A stretch of DNA of 64,000 nt from Clostridiaceae bacterium (GCA_902362725.1 CABIXM010000009.1:1-64000), one strand, 5' to 3'; counted from the first letter of the stretch, positions 35,212 through 43,528 are shown. Notes: generated from the letters alone by a model not told the origin. Numbers and translations: made by a program.

Positions 35212-36557
35212 AGATATTGATTAAGGGAGCCGGGGATCTGGCCACCGGCGTGGCCTGGGAGCTTTTCCGGGAGGGACACCGGATTATCATGACAGAAATT
35301 GCCGTACCGCTGACGGTACGCCGCCAGGTGGCTTATTCCCGGGCGGTCTATGAGGGACGGGCGGAAGTAGAGGGCGTGATCGGCGTGCTGGCCGGATCAG
35401 CGGAGGAAGCCATAGCTCTCTCGGAACAGGGCGTCATCAGCGTGCTGGTGGATCCGGAAGCCCGGGTGCGGGAGCTCTGGCAGCCGGAGGTGGTCATCGA
35501 CGCCATCATGGCGAAGAAAAATATTGGCACAACGCTTACGGACGCGCCGCTGGTGCTGGCCCTGGGGCCCGGCTTCACAGCGGGGAAAGACTGCCACGCG
35601 GTCATCGAGACCATGCGCGGCGAAAATCTGGGACGCCCGATCTATAAGGGCAGCGCCATTCCCAATACGGGCGTGCCGGGCATGGTGGGCGGCTACGCCA
35701 TGGAGCGCCTGATCAAGGCTTCCGGAGACGGCCTGATGGAGCCGGTGGCAGCCATCGGCGATATCGTAGAGAAGGGCGGCCTTCTGGCCTATACGGGCGA
35801 CGAACCGGTGTACGCGCAGATCGACGGCGTGATCCGGGGCATGCTGCAGACAGACGTGCCGGTAAAGAAGGGCATGAAAATCGGGGACGTGGATCCGAGA
35901 AAGGACGAAAGCCTGGTTTATCTCATTTCCGATAAATCCCATAAGATAGGCAGAGGCTGTGTCGAGACTATCCGGACACTGCTACAGAGGCAGTTCGGCA
36001 TCGTGGTGCTGGCAGCAGGGCTGTCCAGGCGCTACGGTGGGAATAAACTGCTGGAGGAGCGTATTTCGGAAGAACCCTTATATGAAGTAACCTTGGATAA
36101 GCTGAGCCGGTTCTCAGACTGCATTTGCGTGGTCGTCACCCGCTTCGACGAGATCGAAGCCGCCGCAAAGCAGCGCGGTATGGTGGTCGTGAGAAACGGC
36201 GTGCCGGAGCTTGGCATCAGCCATTCCCTGCACTTAGGCCTGCTGGCTTGCCTGGAACGCAATCCCTACCTGCGGGGCGTCCTTTTTATGGTCTGCGACC
36301 AGCCTTATCTGCGCGCGGAGACTATGGAACGGATGCTGGAGGAAGGCCTGGCCCATCCGCAGGCTGTCGTCTGCGCCTCTCACGAAGGACGGCGCGGCAA
36401 CCCGGTACTCTGGGACACCTGCTACATGAGCGACCTGCTCTCCCTGACCGGCGACGCAGGCGGCCGCCAGATTATCAAAAAGTATCAGGAACATGTGCGT
36501 CTGGTGGAATGTGGGGAAAAGGAACTCCAGGATGTGGATATCCGCACTGAATCATAA
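35208..36557 (+). CDS. YqeB-MocA fusion, selenium-dependent molybdenum hydroxylase maturation
   Basis: 449 residues from a GTG start (35208) behind AGGAGAAGCAAA. The N-terminal part (1 to about 260) is the EF2563/YqeB family, with a Rossmann-like KGAGDLATG (6-14) and the stretch KGSAIPNTGVPGMVGGYA. The C-terminal part (about 263-449) is a MocA/MobA-like nucleotidyltransferase with LAAGLSRRYGGNK (268-280) and FMVCDQPYL. MocA makes molybdopterin cytosine dinucleotide, the cofactor form of many bacterial hydroxylases. So selenium insertion and cofactor maturation are joined in one chain. The usual arrangement is two genes. Confidence 0.88.
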   Translation: MKILIKGAGDLATGVAWELFREGHRIIMTEIAVPLTVRRQVAYSRAVYEGRAEVEGVIGVLAGSAEEAIALSEQGVISVLVDPEARVRELWQPEVVIDAIMAKKNIGTTLTDAPLVLALGPGFTAGKDCHAVIETMRGENLGRPIYKGSAIPNTGVPGMVGGYAMERLIKASGDGLMEPVAAIGDIVEKGGLLAYTGDEPVYAQIDGVIRGMLQTDVPVKKGMKIGDVDPRKDESLVYLISDKSHKIGRGCVETIRTLLQRQFGIVVLAAGLSRRYGGNKLLEERISEEPLYEVTLDKLSRFSDCICVVVTRFDEIEAAAKQRGMVVVRNGVPELGISHSLHLGLLACLERNPYLRGVLFMVCDQPYLRAETMERMLEEGLAHPQAVVCASHEGRRGNPVLWDTCYMSDLLSLTGDAGGRQIIKKYQEHVRLVECGEKELQDVDIRTES

Positions 36558-36664
36558 AAGTCAATGTGGATAAAAGGCAGATATAAGCAGAATTCAATAA
36601 TAGAATACCTAAGTTTCATTTTGCAATCATGTAAGTAATAAAACCAGATAAAAGTAAGAAAATT

Positions 36665-37690
36665 ATGAGCAGTTTATACAATACATTACAGGAACATAAG
36701 AATCGAAAGGAAAAGCGCGTGCTGACCGTCATAAAGGGCCCGCATACCGGTGCAAAAGCCTTCTTTGCCGAAGAAGGGCTTCTCTGGCAGCATCCGGAAA
36801 ACGGCTTTTTCACCGAACAAAGGGAAGCAGCGGAGAAAATTCGTACCAGCGGCCAGCAGGAGCTTCTGGGTGAGACTATTTTCTGCGACTGCCTGGGTGA
36901 TAAGAAGAAGCTGGTCATCTGCGGCGCGGGCCATGTGGGAGTGGCGCTGCTTCGGATGGCGCTGATGCTGGGCTTCGACACGACGGTTCTGGAGGATCGC
37001 CCGTCCTTCGCTGACGCGGCCAGACGGGCCGGCGCGAAACGGGTGATCTGCGACAGCTTCCAACAGGGGCTGGACGTAGTGGACAGCGACGAGGATACTT
37101 ATTTTGTGGTCATGAGCCGCGGACATCGCTACGACCTGGAGTGCCTGGAAAAAATTGTAAAGAAAACCTACGCCTATCTGGGCATGATGGGAAGCAAAGG
37201 ACGTTCCGCACTGGTCAGAAAAAAGCTGCTGGAGCAGGGCGTTCCGAGGGAGCAGGTGGAAGGGCTTCACGCCCCCATCGGCCTGACCATTCACGCGGAG
37301 ACACCGGAGGAGATCGCGGTGTCGATTCTGGGTGAAATCATTTCCGTCAAAAATCAGGAAAAAAAGACCTGCGGATTCTCGGAGGAGCAGATGGCGATTT
37401 TGCAGGATGAGACAGACACACGGGCGAAGGTACTGTGTACCATCGTAGCCCGCCGGGGATCGGCTCCAAGAAGCGTCGGTACCAAAATGCTGGTGCTGGA
37501 GGACGGCGCTGTATCCGGAACCATCGGCGGCGGCTGTGTGGAAGCGGGCGTGAAAGAAAAAGCCCGCTGGCTTATGCAGGATAAGGAAAAGCGGCAGGAG
37601 CTGATTTCTGTGAGCATGACAGCCTGCGACGCGGAGAAAGAGGGCATGGTCTGCGGCGGCGTCATAGAGGTGCTGCTGGAGAAATGCTGA
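36665..37690 (+). CDS. XdhC/CoxI-family molybdenum cofactor chaperone
   Basis: A 341-residue XdhC-type protein. The Rossmann domain (LVICGAGHVG, 83-92; VMSRGHRYDLECL; YLGMMGSKGR) comes first. The CoxI-type domain (IVARRGSAPRSVGTKMLV, GGGCVEAGV) comes last (about 252-341), so the domain order is reversed compared with standard XdhC. These proteins bind and help sulfurate (or here perhaps selenate) the Mo cofactor before insertion. It starts 107 bases after the YqeB-MocA gene behind a weak ribosome site (AGTAAG). Confidence 0.87.
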   Translation: MSSLYNTLQEHKNRKEKRVLTVIKGPHTGAKAFFAEEGLLWQHPENGFFTEQREAAEKIRTSGQQELLGETIFCDCLGDKKKLVICGAGHVGVALLRMALMLGFDTTVLEDRPSFADAARRAGAKRVICDSFQQGLDVVDSDEDTYFVVMSRGHRYDLECLEKIVKKTYAYLGMMGSKGRSALVRKKLLEQGVPREQVEGLHAPIGLTIHAETPEEIAVSILGEIISVKNQEKKTCGFSEEQMAILQDETDTRAKVLCTIVARRGSAPRSVGTKMLVLEDGAVSGTIGGGCVEAGVKEKARWLMQDKEKRQELISVSMTACDAEKEGMVCGGVIEVLLEKC

Positions 37691-37757
37691 AAGAATTTTA
37701 AAATGATACAAGCCGGATACATTCCTCACCTATACTGAGCTTCAAGAGGTGAGGAAC

Positions 37758-38588
37758 ATGCAGCGTGAGCATGTATATGAGAGACCGGGGCGTTCCGAAT
37801 CCCGCCGTCGCCGCCGGCAGAGGCAGTTTTATCGGATTCTTGCAGCCATCTGGCTGATGGCCTTTGTGTTGGGATTGCTTTGCGGGAAGCTTGTATTTGC
37901 GAAGGAGACGGGCCTGCTGGCGAGAGCAGGGGCGGAACCGGCGGCAGAAGAATCCGAAAATGATAGGGTACAGGCGGCTGAGCATGACAGCGGGACAGCC
38001 GATAACCTGGACGGGGAAGAAAGCGCCGGGGACTGGAAGCTGACCCTGGTCAACGCTACGCACCCCATGGCGGAGGGCTATCGTCCCCGGGTGTCGGAAA
38101 TCGAGAATAATTACTATTTTGATAGCCGGGCGGTGGGAGAGCTGCAGCAGATGCTGGCAGACGGAAGGAAGCAGGGACTGGACTTCTGGATCTGCTCGGC
38201 CTACCGGACTATCGAGAAGCAGACGGACCTTTATAACAATAAGGTGAGCCGCCTGCAGGCCGAGGGCTTAAGCTATGAGGAAGCCTATCGTCAGGCGGGA
38301 ACCGTCGTGGCCTACCCCGGAACCAGCGAGCATAACCTGGGACTGGCGGCAGATATTGTGGCAAAGGATTATCAGCTTCTGGACGATAAGCAGGCAGAGA
38401 CGCCGGAGGCTAAATGGCTCGAGGAAAACTGCTGGCGCTACGGTTTTATTCTGCGCTATCCCACGGATAAGACCGGGGAAACGGGGATTATCTTCGAACC
38501 CTGGCATTACCGGTATGTGGGAAAAGAGGCTGCCAGGGAAATCATGGAGCAGGGAATCTGCCTGGAGGAATATCTGGGCGAGAAGTAA
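37758..38588 (+). CDS. VanY-type M15 D-alanyl-D-alanine carboxypeptidase
   Basis: A 276-residue cell-wall peptidase. A basic N-terminus is followed by one membrane helix (about 28-48), placing the enzyme outside. The catalytic domain shows CSAYRTIEKQ, the zinc motif SEHNLGLAADI (SxHxxGxAxD), and EPWHYRYVG with the last zinc His. It trims the terminal D-Ala of peptidoglycan stems. ATG 37758 has AGGTGAGG just upstream; an in-frame GTG (37749) lies within that site. No vanRS or ligase genes are nearby, so this is a housekeeping enzyme rather than a resistance operon. Confidence 0.88.
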   Translation: MQREHVYERPGRSESRRRRRQRQFYRILAAIWLMAFVLGLLCGKLVFAKETGLLARAGAEPAAEESENDRVQAAEHDSGTADNLDGEESAGDWKLTLVNATHPMAEGYRPRVSEIENNYYFDSRAVGELQQMLADGRKQGLDFWICSAYRTIEKQTDLYNNKVSRLQAEGLSYEEAYRQAGTVVAYPGTSEHNLGLAADIVAKDYQLLDDKQAETPEAKWLEENCWRYGFILRYPTDKTGETGIIFEPWHYRYVGKEAAREIMEQGICLEEYLGEK

Positions 38589-38603
38589 AAGGAAGCAGGA
38601 ACG

Positions 38604-39275
38604 ATGAACAAAATAAATTATCAAAAAGAACTGGATAAAGTAATCGAAGTATTGCAGCATCAGGGCCGGGTGCCCCGTCTTCTGCTCCACAGCTGCTGCG
38701 CGCCCTGCAGCAGCTACGTGCTGGAATACCTGTCCCGGTATTTTGAAATCACCGTCTTTTATTACAATCCGAACATCTATCCGCCGGAGGAATTCGGAAA
38801 ACGTGTGGAGGAGCAGAAGCGCCTGATTGCCCAGCTTCCCGCAGAGCATCCCATCTCCTTCCTGGACGGGCCTTACGAGCCGGAGCGCTTCTATGAGATG
38901 GCCCGGGGACTGGAGCAAATTCCCGAGGGAGGGGAACGCTGCTTTAAGTGTTACCATCTGCGTCTTTCGGAGACTGCGGAGATGGCCCGCGCCGGAAAAT
39001 ACGATTACTTTACCACGACGCTGTCCATCAGCCCCTTAAAGAACGCGGAGAAGCTCAATGAGATCGGCGGTCAGCTGGCGAAGGATTATGGCGTGGACTA
39101 TCTCTACAGCGATTTCAAAAAACGGAACGGTTACAAGCGCTCCACAGAGTTGTCCAGGGAATACGGCCTCTACCGGCAGGATTACTGCGGCTGTGTGTTC
39201 TCCATGCGGGAGCGCCGGGCACAGCAGGAGGCCGCGGCAAGACAGGAACCTGCTGAACAGAAATTATTTCTGTGA
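38604..39275 (+). CDS. queH: Epoxyqueuosine reductase QueH
   Basis: A 223-residue QueH (formerly DUF208). It reduces epoxyqueuosine to queuosine in tRNA using an Fe-S centre. The key Cys residues are visible as SCCAPC (Cys31, Cys32, Cys35), RCFKCYHLRL and DYCGCVFS, with FYYNPNIYP between. It starts 15 bases after the M15 peptidase stop. Its use in tRNA wobble modification is not linked to the neighbouring genes except the tRNA-Gly 150 bases downstream, which is not a Q-modified tRNA. Confidence 0.93.
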   Translation: MNKINYQKELDKVIEVLQHQGRVPRLLLHSCCAPCSSYVLEYLSRYFEITVFYYNPNIYPPEEFGKRVEEQKRLIAQLPAEHPISFLDGPYEPERFYEMARGLEQIPEGGERCFKCYHLRLSETAEMARAGKYDYFTTTLSISPLKNAEKLNEIGGQLAKDYGVDYLYSDFKKRNGYKRSTELSREYGLYRQDYCGCVFSMRERRAQQEAAARQEPAEQKLFL

Positions 39276-39355
39276 GAATGAAAAAGATGAGAAACGCATA
39301 GAAAAACAGAAATGTTTCGGAAAATGAAAAAATACAAAAAAATTCACAAAATGGG

Positions 39356-39384
39356 TTGACAAACCGCTCATCATCCCATATAAT
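39356..39384 (+). promoter_or_regulatory. Promoter of tRNA-Gly
   Basis: Perfect TTGACA (39356-39361), 17 bases, perfect TATAAT (39379-39384), 38 bases before the tRNA. Confidence 0.85.
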
Positions 39385-39422
39385 ATGTTTTGTTGCTGCT
39401 TTAGTAAGAAGCAAATACAAAT

Positions 39423-39495
39423 GCGATAGTGGCGTAGTTGGTAACGCGCGACCTTGCCAAGGTCGAGACCGCGGGTTCGAGCCCCGTCTATCGCT
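39423..39495 (+). tRNA. tRNA-Gly (anticodon GCC)
   Basis: 73 bases fold as a cloverleaf: acceptor GCGATAG (39423-39429) pairs with CTATCGC (39488-39494), anticodon loop CTTGCCAAG with GCC, T-arm GCGGGTTCGAGCCCCGT. The discriminator base is T and no CCA is encoded. Own promoter and terminator. Confidence 0.97.
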
Positions 39496-39504
39496 CTTGT
39501 GAAA

Positions 39505-39535
39505 AGGAATCATGTATTGCATGATTCCTTTTTTT
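39505..39535 (+). terminator. Terminator of tRNA-Gly
   Basis: The 10-bp stem AGGAATCATG/CATGATTCCT with a TATTG loop is followed by T6, 10 bases after the tRNA. Confidence 0.9.
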
Positions 39536-39554
39536 GATCCTTATTTACAAAAAG

Positions 39555-40827
39555 AAAATTGCGACTTATAGGACAAAACGTGTTGATAGAAAGTACTGTG
39601 AGCTCTTGAAAATAAAGGGTTTGCAGGCATTTAATCTTCCTTAAAATTAGAACCATGGAGGGAAGGTTAAATGAATCAAGTAAATTGTCCTATTTGTGGT
39701 AAAAAATGTGTTAAATCAGGAAAGACAAAAGCCGGTTCGCAATGTTGGCTTTGCAAGAGCTGCAAAACATCGTCGACACATAAAATAAATAATGAATCTA
39801 AGGAATTGCAGTTCTTTTTAAATTGGTTGTTTGGAAAAGAATCTCAAGCAATGATGCCTGGAGAAGGAAGAACCTTTCGAAGAAAGACAGTAAAGTTTTG
39901 GAATATATGGGCTATGCCGCCAAAGGTAGAAGGAATCAGAGATGTCTTATTTCTTGATGGCATATATCTTAGTCGGAAAGCCTGCGTTCTGATTTGCTGT
40001 GATGAAAAGCATGTGTTGGGATGGTATTTATGCCGTTATGAACATGCGGAAGCATGGATTGCGTTAATGAAACGTATAGCGGAACCAAGAATGGTTGTAT
40101 CGGATGGTGGAACCGGATTTGCAAAAGCTCTCAAAAAAATATGGCCAAAAGCAAAGCATCAACGGTGCGTATTTCATGTGTTTTGCCAAGTGAAACGATA
40201 TACAACATCCAGGCCTAATACAGCGGCTGGCGCAGAGTTATATATGCTTGCGAAAGAACTTCTTAGAATCAAAAATAAAAAGGAATCCAAGATGTGGATT
40301 GAACACTTTTTTGAATGGATTCAAACATATCAAAAATTTCTGGAAGAGATGACGATTGATGAAAATGGTAAGAAAAGGCCTACACATGAGCGGCTACTGA
40401 AAGCAGAAAGAGCGCTGCATAAGTTAATTAGAGAACGAACACTCTTTACATACCTTGATGAAGAATTGAAAGATGATTTTTCAGCACCATCTACGAATAA
40501 TCGAATTGAAGGTGGCGTTAATTCGAGACTCAGAGAAATGTTGAGAAACCATAGAGGTCTGTCGATTGAAAGAAGAATAAAAGCGGTTTACTGGTGGTGC
40601 TACATGCACTCGCCAGAACCACTTCCATTATCTGAAATCGTAAAAGTGATGCCCACAGAGCAGAGCATAGCAGCTATATATCAGAGGATGAATGAGAAGA
40701 ACCGATTGGAAAAGAGTCTCTCTATCTGGGGTGATGCAATTGTTTGGAGTGATTTGCATAAAATAGATAGAACGTTTGATGGCTGGGATTAGCCATCAAC
40801 ACGTTTTGTCCTATAACCCAAAATTGC
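39555..40827 (+). mobile_element. Intact IS256/IS1249-like insertion sequence with 8-bp target duplication
   Basis: The element spans 39563-40819 (1257 bp). Perfect 22-bp inverted repeats lie at 39566-39587 and 40795-40816 (starting TTATAGGACAAAACG), three bases inside each end. The flanks carry the same 8-bp target duplication AAAATTGC (39555-39562 and 40820-40827). Eight-to-nine base duplications fit the IS256 family. It holds one full-length transposase. Base composition is more AT-rich than neighbouring genes, and the intact ends and duplication suggest a recent, possibly active insertion. Confidence 0.9.
39671..40792 (+). CDS. IS256-superfamily (IS1249-like) transposase
   Basis: 373 residues. 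An N-terminal zinc-ribbon (CPICGKKCVKSGKTKAGSQCWLCKSC, Cys pairs) is followed by an RNase-H-like DDE core: LFLDGIYLS (D), VVSDGGTGF (D), then CVFHVFCQVKRY typical of IS256/MULE enzymes, and NNRIEGGVNSRLRE (E). It moves the element by cut-and-paste or copy-out. All catalytic residues are visible and no frameshift is seen. Confidence 0.88.
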   Translation: MNQVNCPICGKKCVKSGKTKAGSQCWLCKSCKTSSTHKINNESKELQFFLNWLFGKESQAMMPGEGRTFRRKTVKFWNIWAMPPKVEGIRDVLFLDGIYLSRKACVLICCDEKHVLGWYLCRYEHAEAWIALMKRIAEPRMVVSDGGTGFAKALKKIWPKAKHQRCVFHVFCQVKRYTTSRPNTAAGAELYMLAKELLRIKNKKESKMWIEHFFEWIQTYQKFLEEMTIDENGKKRPTHERLLKAERALHKLIRERTLFTYLDEELKDDFSAPSTNNRIEGGVNSRLREMLRNHRGLSIERRIKAVYWWCYMHSPEPLPLSEIVKVMPTEQSIAAIYQRMNEKNRLEKSLSIWGDAIVWSDLHKIDRTFDGWD

Positions 40828-40864
40828 AGTACAAAGGAATTTATGTTATAATTGTACAAAAGTG

Positions 40865-41015
40865 TTGACACTCCCCACAGCTAAAGCAGGGGGATTCTTG
40901 CTTCAACCACTACTGCATTGGATGATACCATGCGGTATTTCAATGTCTTACACAGTGTCCACAAGCTAGATTATACTGTTCCCGTATGCCCTACGGTGCA
41001 GTCTGTATTTATTAT
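40865..41015 (-). ncRNA. Predicted omega-RNA / right end of the TnpB element
   Basis: Downstream of tnpB on the minus strand the sequence ends in a GCAAGAATCCCCC...TGTGGGGAGTGTCAA hairpin typical of IS200/IS605 right ends, closing at 40865. In such elements the tnpB 3' end and right end form the omega-RNA that guides TnpB, with the guide being the host bases just outside. The predicted guide is then about 40845-40864, read on the minus strand. Structure is inferred from position and the end motif only. Confidence 0.55.
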
Positions 41016-42113
41016 TTAGGCTGACTGCATCTGCAGCCCTTTGTTCAGGATATTAAGTCCTGCATTAATATCCCTGTCATGTACGGCATGGCAGACGGGA
41101 CATTCCCAACGGCGGACAGCCAGATTTTTTACAAGGGGATTCTGATATCCGCAGCATGAGCAGAGCTGACTGCTTGGATACATGGTAGGTACTTTGATGA
41201 TTTCACTACCGTACCAGGAAGCCTTGTATTCGAGCATGGAAAAGAAACTTGCCCAGGATACACTGGAAAGCGCTCTGGCCAGCTTGTGATTGCGGAGCAT
41301 TCCCTTTATGCGCAGGTCTTCAATGCAGATGGTTTGGTTATCGCGCACCAGCATGGTTGACTGCTTCTGAAGAAAATCATTCCGCTGATTTGTGATCTTT
41401 TCATGGACGAGGGCTACCTTTATCCGCTGTTTATTACGGTTGCCGGAGCCTTTCTGTTTGCGTGAAAGCTTCCGCTGTTCCCGGACAAGTTTCCTGGCGG
41501 ACTTCTCCAGATACTTCGGATTGGAGACCGTATTGCCGTTGCTATCGGAGTAGAATGCCTTAATGCCGACGTCAAGGCCAACCTGTCCACCGGCATTGGG
41601 TCGGGGTTCCGGCTCGAAATCCACGTTGAGGACGACGAAGTATTTTCCGGAAGCCGTCCGCTCAATGGTGGCATGGTTGATGTGGCCGATTTCCATGGAC
41701 TGGCGGATCTTGACATATCCGAGTTTCGGAAGCTTGATATACCTGCCGGAAATCCGGATGCTGTTGGTCTGGTTCATGGTCCGGTAGGTCTGGTGGTGGT
41801 CATGCTTGCTTTTAAGCTGCGGATGGGCTGCACGTTTGGCAAAGAAGTTTTTAAAACCACGATCCAGATCCCGAAGGGACTGCTGCAGTGCAATGGAATC
41901 TACTTCCTTCAGAAAGGCATAGTCCTCCTGCTTTTTAAGCCCGGTCAGCATGGCGGAAGTCTGGTTATAGCCAATCTTTTCGCCGGCTTTGTAGGCAGCG
42001 TCCCGCATGGCCAGTCCTTTGTTGTAAATCAATCGGCTGCACCCAAAGGTACGATTTATGAGGTTTTGCTGTTCTTTAGTCGGGTAAGCCCGGAGTTTTA
42101 CGCCTTTGACCAT
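41016..42113 (-). CDS. tnpB: TnpB-type RNA-guided nuclease (IS200/IS605 family, no TnpA)
   Basis: A 365-residue TnpB with all RuvC residues in place: Asp181 (GLDVGIKAF), Glu265 (CIEDLRIKG), Asp348 (HDRDINAGLNIL). The zinc ribbon has Cys318/Cys321 and Cys338/Cys341. TnpB proteins are the ancestors of Cas12 and cut DNA guided by the omega-RNA from their own element. ATG 42113 (AGGTGG upstream) is taken; longer versions up to 42149 are possible. No TnpA transposase is nearby, so this is an IS1341-type solo element that needs a partner in trans to move. Confidence 0.88.
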   Translation of the reverse strand: MVKGVKLRAYPTKEQQNLINRTFGCSRLIYNKGLAMRDAAYKAGEKIGYNQTSAMLTGLKKQEDYAFLKEVDSIALQQSLRDLDRGFKNFFAKRAAHPQLKSKHDHHQTYRTMNQTNSIRISGRYIKLPKLGYVKIRQSMEIGHINHATIERTASGKYFVVLNVDFEPEPRPNAGGQVGLDVGIKAFYSDSNGNTVSNPKYLEKSARKLVREQRKLSRKQKGSGNRNKQRIKVALVHEKITNQRNDFLQKQSTMLVRDNQTICIEDLRIKGMLRNHKLARALSSVSWASFFSMLEYKASWYGSEIIKVPTMYPSSQLCSCCGYQNPLVKNLAVRRWECPVCHAVHDRDINAGLNILNKGLQMQSA

Positions 42114-42414
42114 GAGACCACCTGTTGTACATTCATGCATCAAGAACAAATGTTCTAAATATATAGTAACACATTTGCGTAGGGAAGTCGAGGATTTTAA
42201 GTAGGATTTTAAGTGGAATTTAGTTTTTCATTTAACTAAAAAATATATAGAAGAAAAAGAAAGTTGTCCATCTCAATTACTTGCGTAAATTCGATGGACG
42301 TGTCTTATATCCCCATAGCCGAAGCAAGGGGGGTTACGACATATTGGGATAAAAAGGAAACAAAAAGAGAGAAATTTATAGGCAAAATAGAAAAGACATA
42401 AAGGAGAGGGAAAC
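42114..42414. other. Left flank of tnpB with IS605-like hairpins
   Basis: About 300 bases without a gene. It holds a small direct repeat (AGGATTTTAAGT twice, 42193-42219), a 7-bp dyad GTCCATC/GATGGAC (around 42267-42297), and a hairpin ATCCCCATAGCCGAAGCAAGGGGG (42308-42332 region) that looks like the end of an IS200/IS605 element, perhaps the left end of the TnpB element or the relic of a second one. The last 60 bases contain only the purine-rich leader of the dehydrogenase gene. Confidence 0.4.
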
Positions 42415-43434
42415 ATGAAAGCTGCGTATCTGAAAGCAAAAAATCAATTTGAAATCCGCGAGGTAGAGGTGCGGGAGCCGGAGGCCGGAGAAGTACTTGT
42501 GGGAGTAAAGGCCTGCGGATTCTGCGGACACGACAAGATTCTGGCGGGCTATGCCGGAGAAGAATGGCAGCCCTTCGGACATGAATTTGCCGGCGTGGTA
42601 GAAAAGGTCGGACATGGCGTAAAGAATGTAAAGGTGGGAGACCGTGTGGTAGTGGAGACCTCCATCTTTGATCCCATTTCGGATTACGCGCGGAACGGAC
42701 ATCCGGAGTTGGATACCGAGGGCCCCAACTATATGACCATGGAGCATACGGGAATGGGCTTTGCGGAGAAGACCATTGTCCCGGCGATTCTCTGCGTGCC
42801 CTTTACGGATCTGGAGGATCGGGAAGCCTGCTTCCTGGAGCCCATGGGCGTGGCGGCAGACCTGATTCTGACTGCGGATATCCATCTGGGACAGGACGTA
42901 TTGCTGATGGGCTGCGGAGCCATCGGCCTGATGGCCCTGCAGATGGCGAAAGCCTCCGGCGCAAGAAATATCTATGTGGCAGAGCATAAGGCAAACCAGA
43001 AGAAGATAGAGCTGGCAAAACAATTCGGGGCCACCGATGTGATTCTCACCGATGAGATGGAGCTGACGGATTATCCGTTCCCCCGGGGAGGCGTAGACCG
43101 GGTGCTGGTTACCACGCCGCCCGTCACCATAGCCGAAGCGGTAAAGGTGGCAAACGTGGGCGGCATTGTGGCGTTTCTGGGTATCAGCTACGGCCCCGGC
43201 GCTATGGTAACCTTTGATTCCAATATTGTTCATCTGAACAAGCTGCAGATCCGGGGATCCAACGCGATTCCGGCTCTCTATTTCCCCCATTGCCTGGATC
43301 TGGTGAAGGCGGGAATCGTAGATGTAAAACCGCTCATTACCCATACCTTCCCGCTGGAAAAGGCGCCGGAGGGTATCATGGAATTCCTGACGGATAAAGC
43401 GCATGCGGTGAAAGCGGTTATGCTGAACGAATAA
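42415..43434 (+). CDS. Zinc-dependent alcohol (polyol) dehydrogenase-like protein
   Basis: A 339-residue medium-chain dehydrogenase. Catalytic-zinc ligands are visible: Cys in CGFCGHDK, His-Glu in FGHEFAGVV, and Glu in FLEPMGV; the NAD-binding loop is LMGCGAIGLMALQ. The four-Cys structural zinc loop of typical polyol dehydrogenases is absent (the 90-115 region has none), so the fold is a shorter subgroup. AAAGGAGAGGG precedes the ATG. It converges on the DUF917 gene and may or may not belong to that cluster's pathway. Confidence 0.85.
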   Translation: MKAAYLKAKNQFEIREVEVREPEAGEVLVGVKACGFCGHDKILAGYAGEEWQPFGHEFAGVVEKVGHGVKNVKVGDRVVVETSIFDPISDYARNGHPELDTEGPNYMTMEHTGMGFAEKTIVPAILCVPFTDLEDREACFLEPMGVAADLILTADIHLGQDVLLMGCGAIGLMALQMAKASGARNIYVAEHKANQKKIELAKQFGATDVILTDEMELTDYPFPRGGVDRVLVTTPPVTIAEAVKVANVGGIVAFLGISYGPGAMVTFDSNIVHLNKLQIRGSNAIPALYFPHCLDLVKAGIVDVKPLITHTFPLEKAPEGIMEFLTDKAHAVKAVMLNE

Positions 43435-43452
43435 GAAAGTTGTTGAAAAAAT

Positions 43453-43504
43453 AATACGGGCAGATTTCCATATTCTATCTGAATTTTGGAAATCTGCCCG
43501 TATT
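43453..43504. terminator. Bidirectional terminator between the dehydrogenase and DUF917 genes
   Basis: A perfect 18-bp inverted repeat (AATACGGGCAGATTTCCA at 43453-43470, its complement at 43487-43504). T-rich sequence lies on both sides, so it can stop both convergent transcripts. Confidence 0.8.
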
Positions 43505-43528
43505 GATTTAAAAATTGGAAATTATATA

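Noticed and set aside
37758..38588. Vancomycin-resistance locus because of the VanY-like gene
   Set aside because: No D-Ala-D-Lac or D-Ser ligase, VanX, or VanRS pair lies nearby; M15 carboxypeptidases are common in non-resistant Bacillota.
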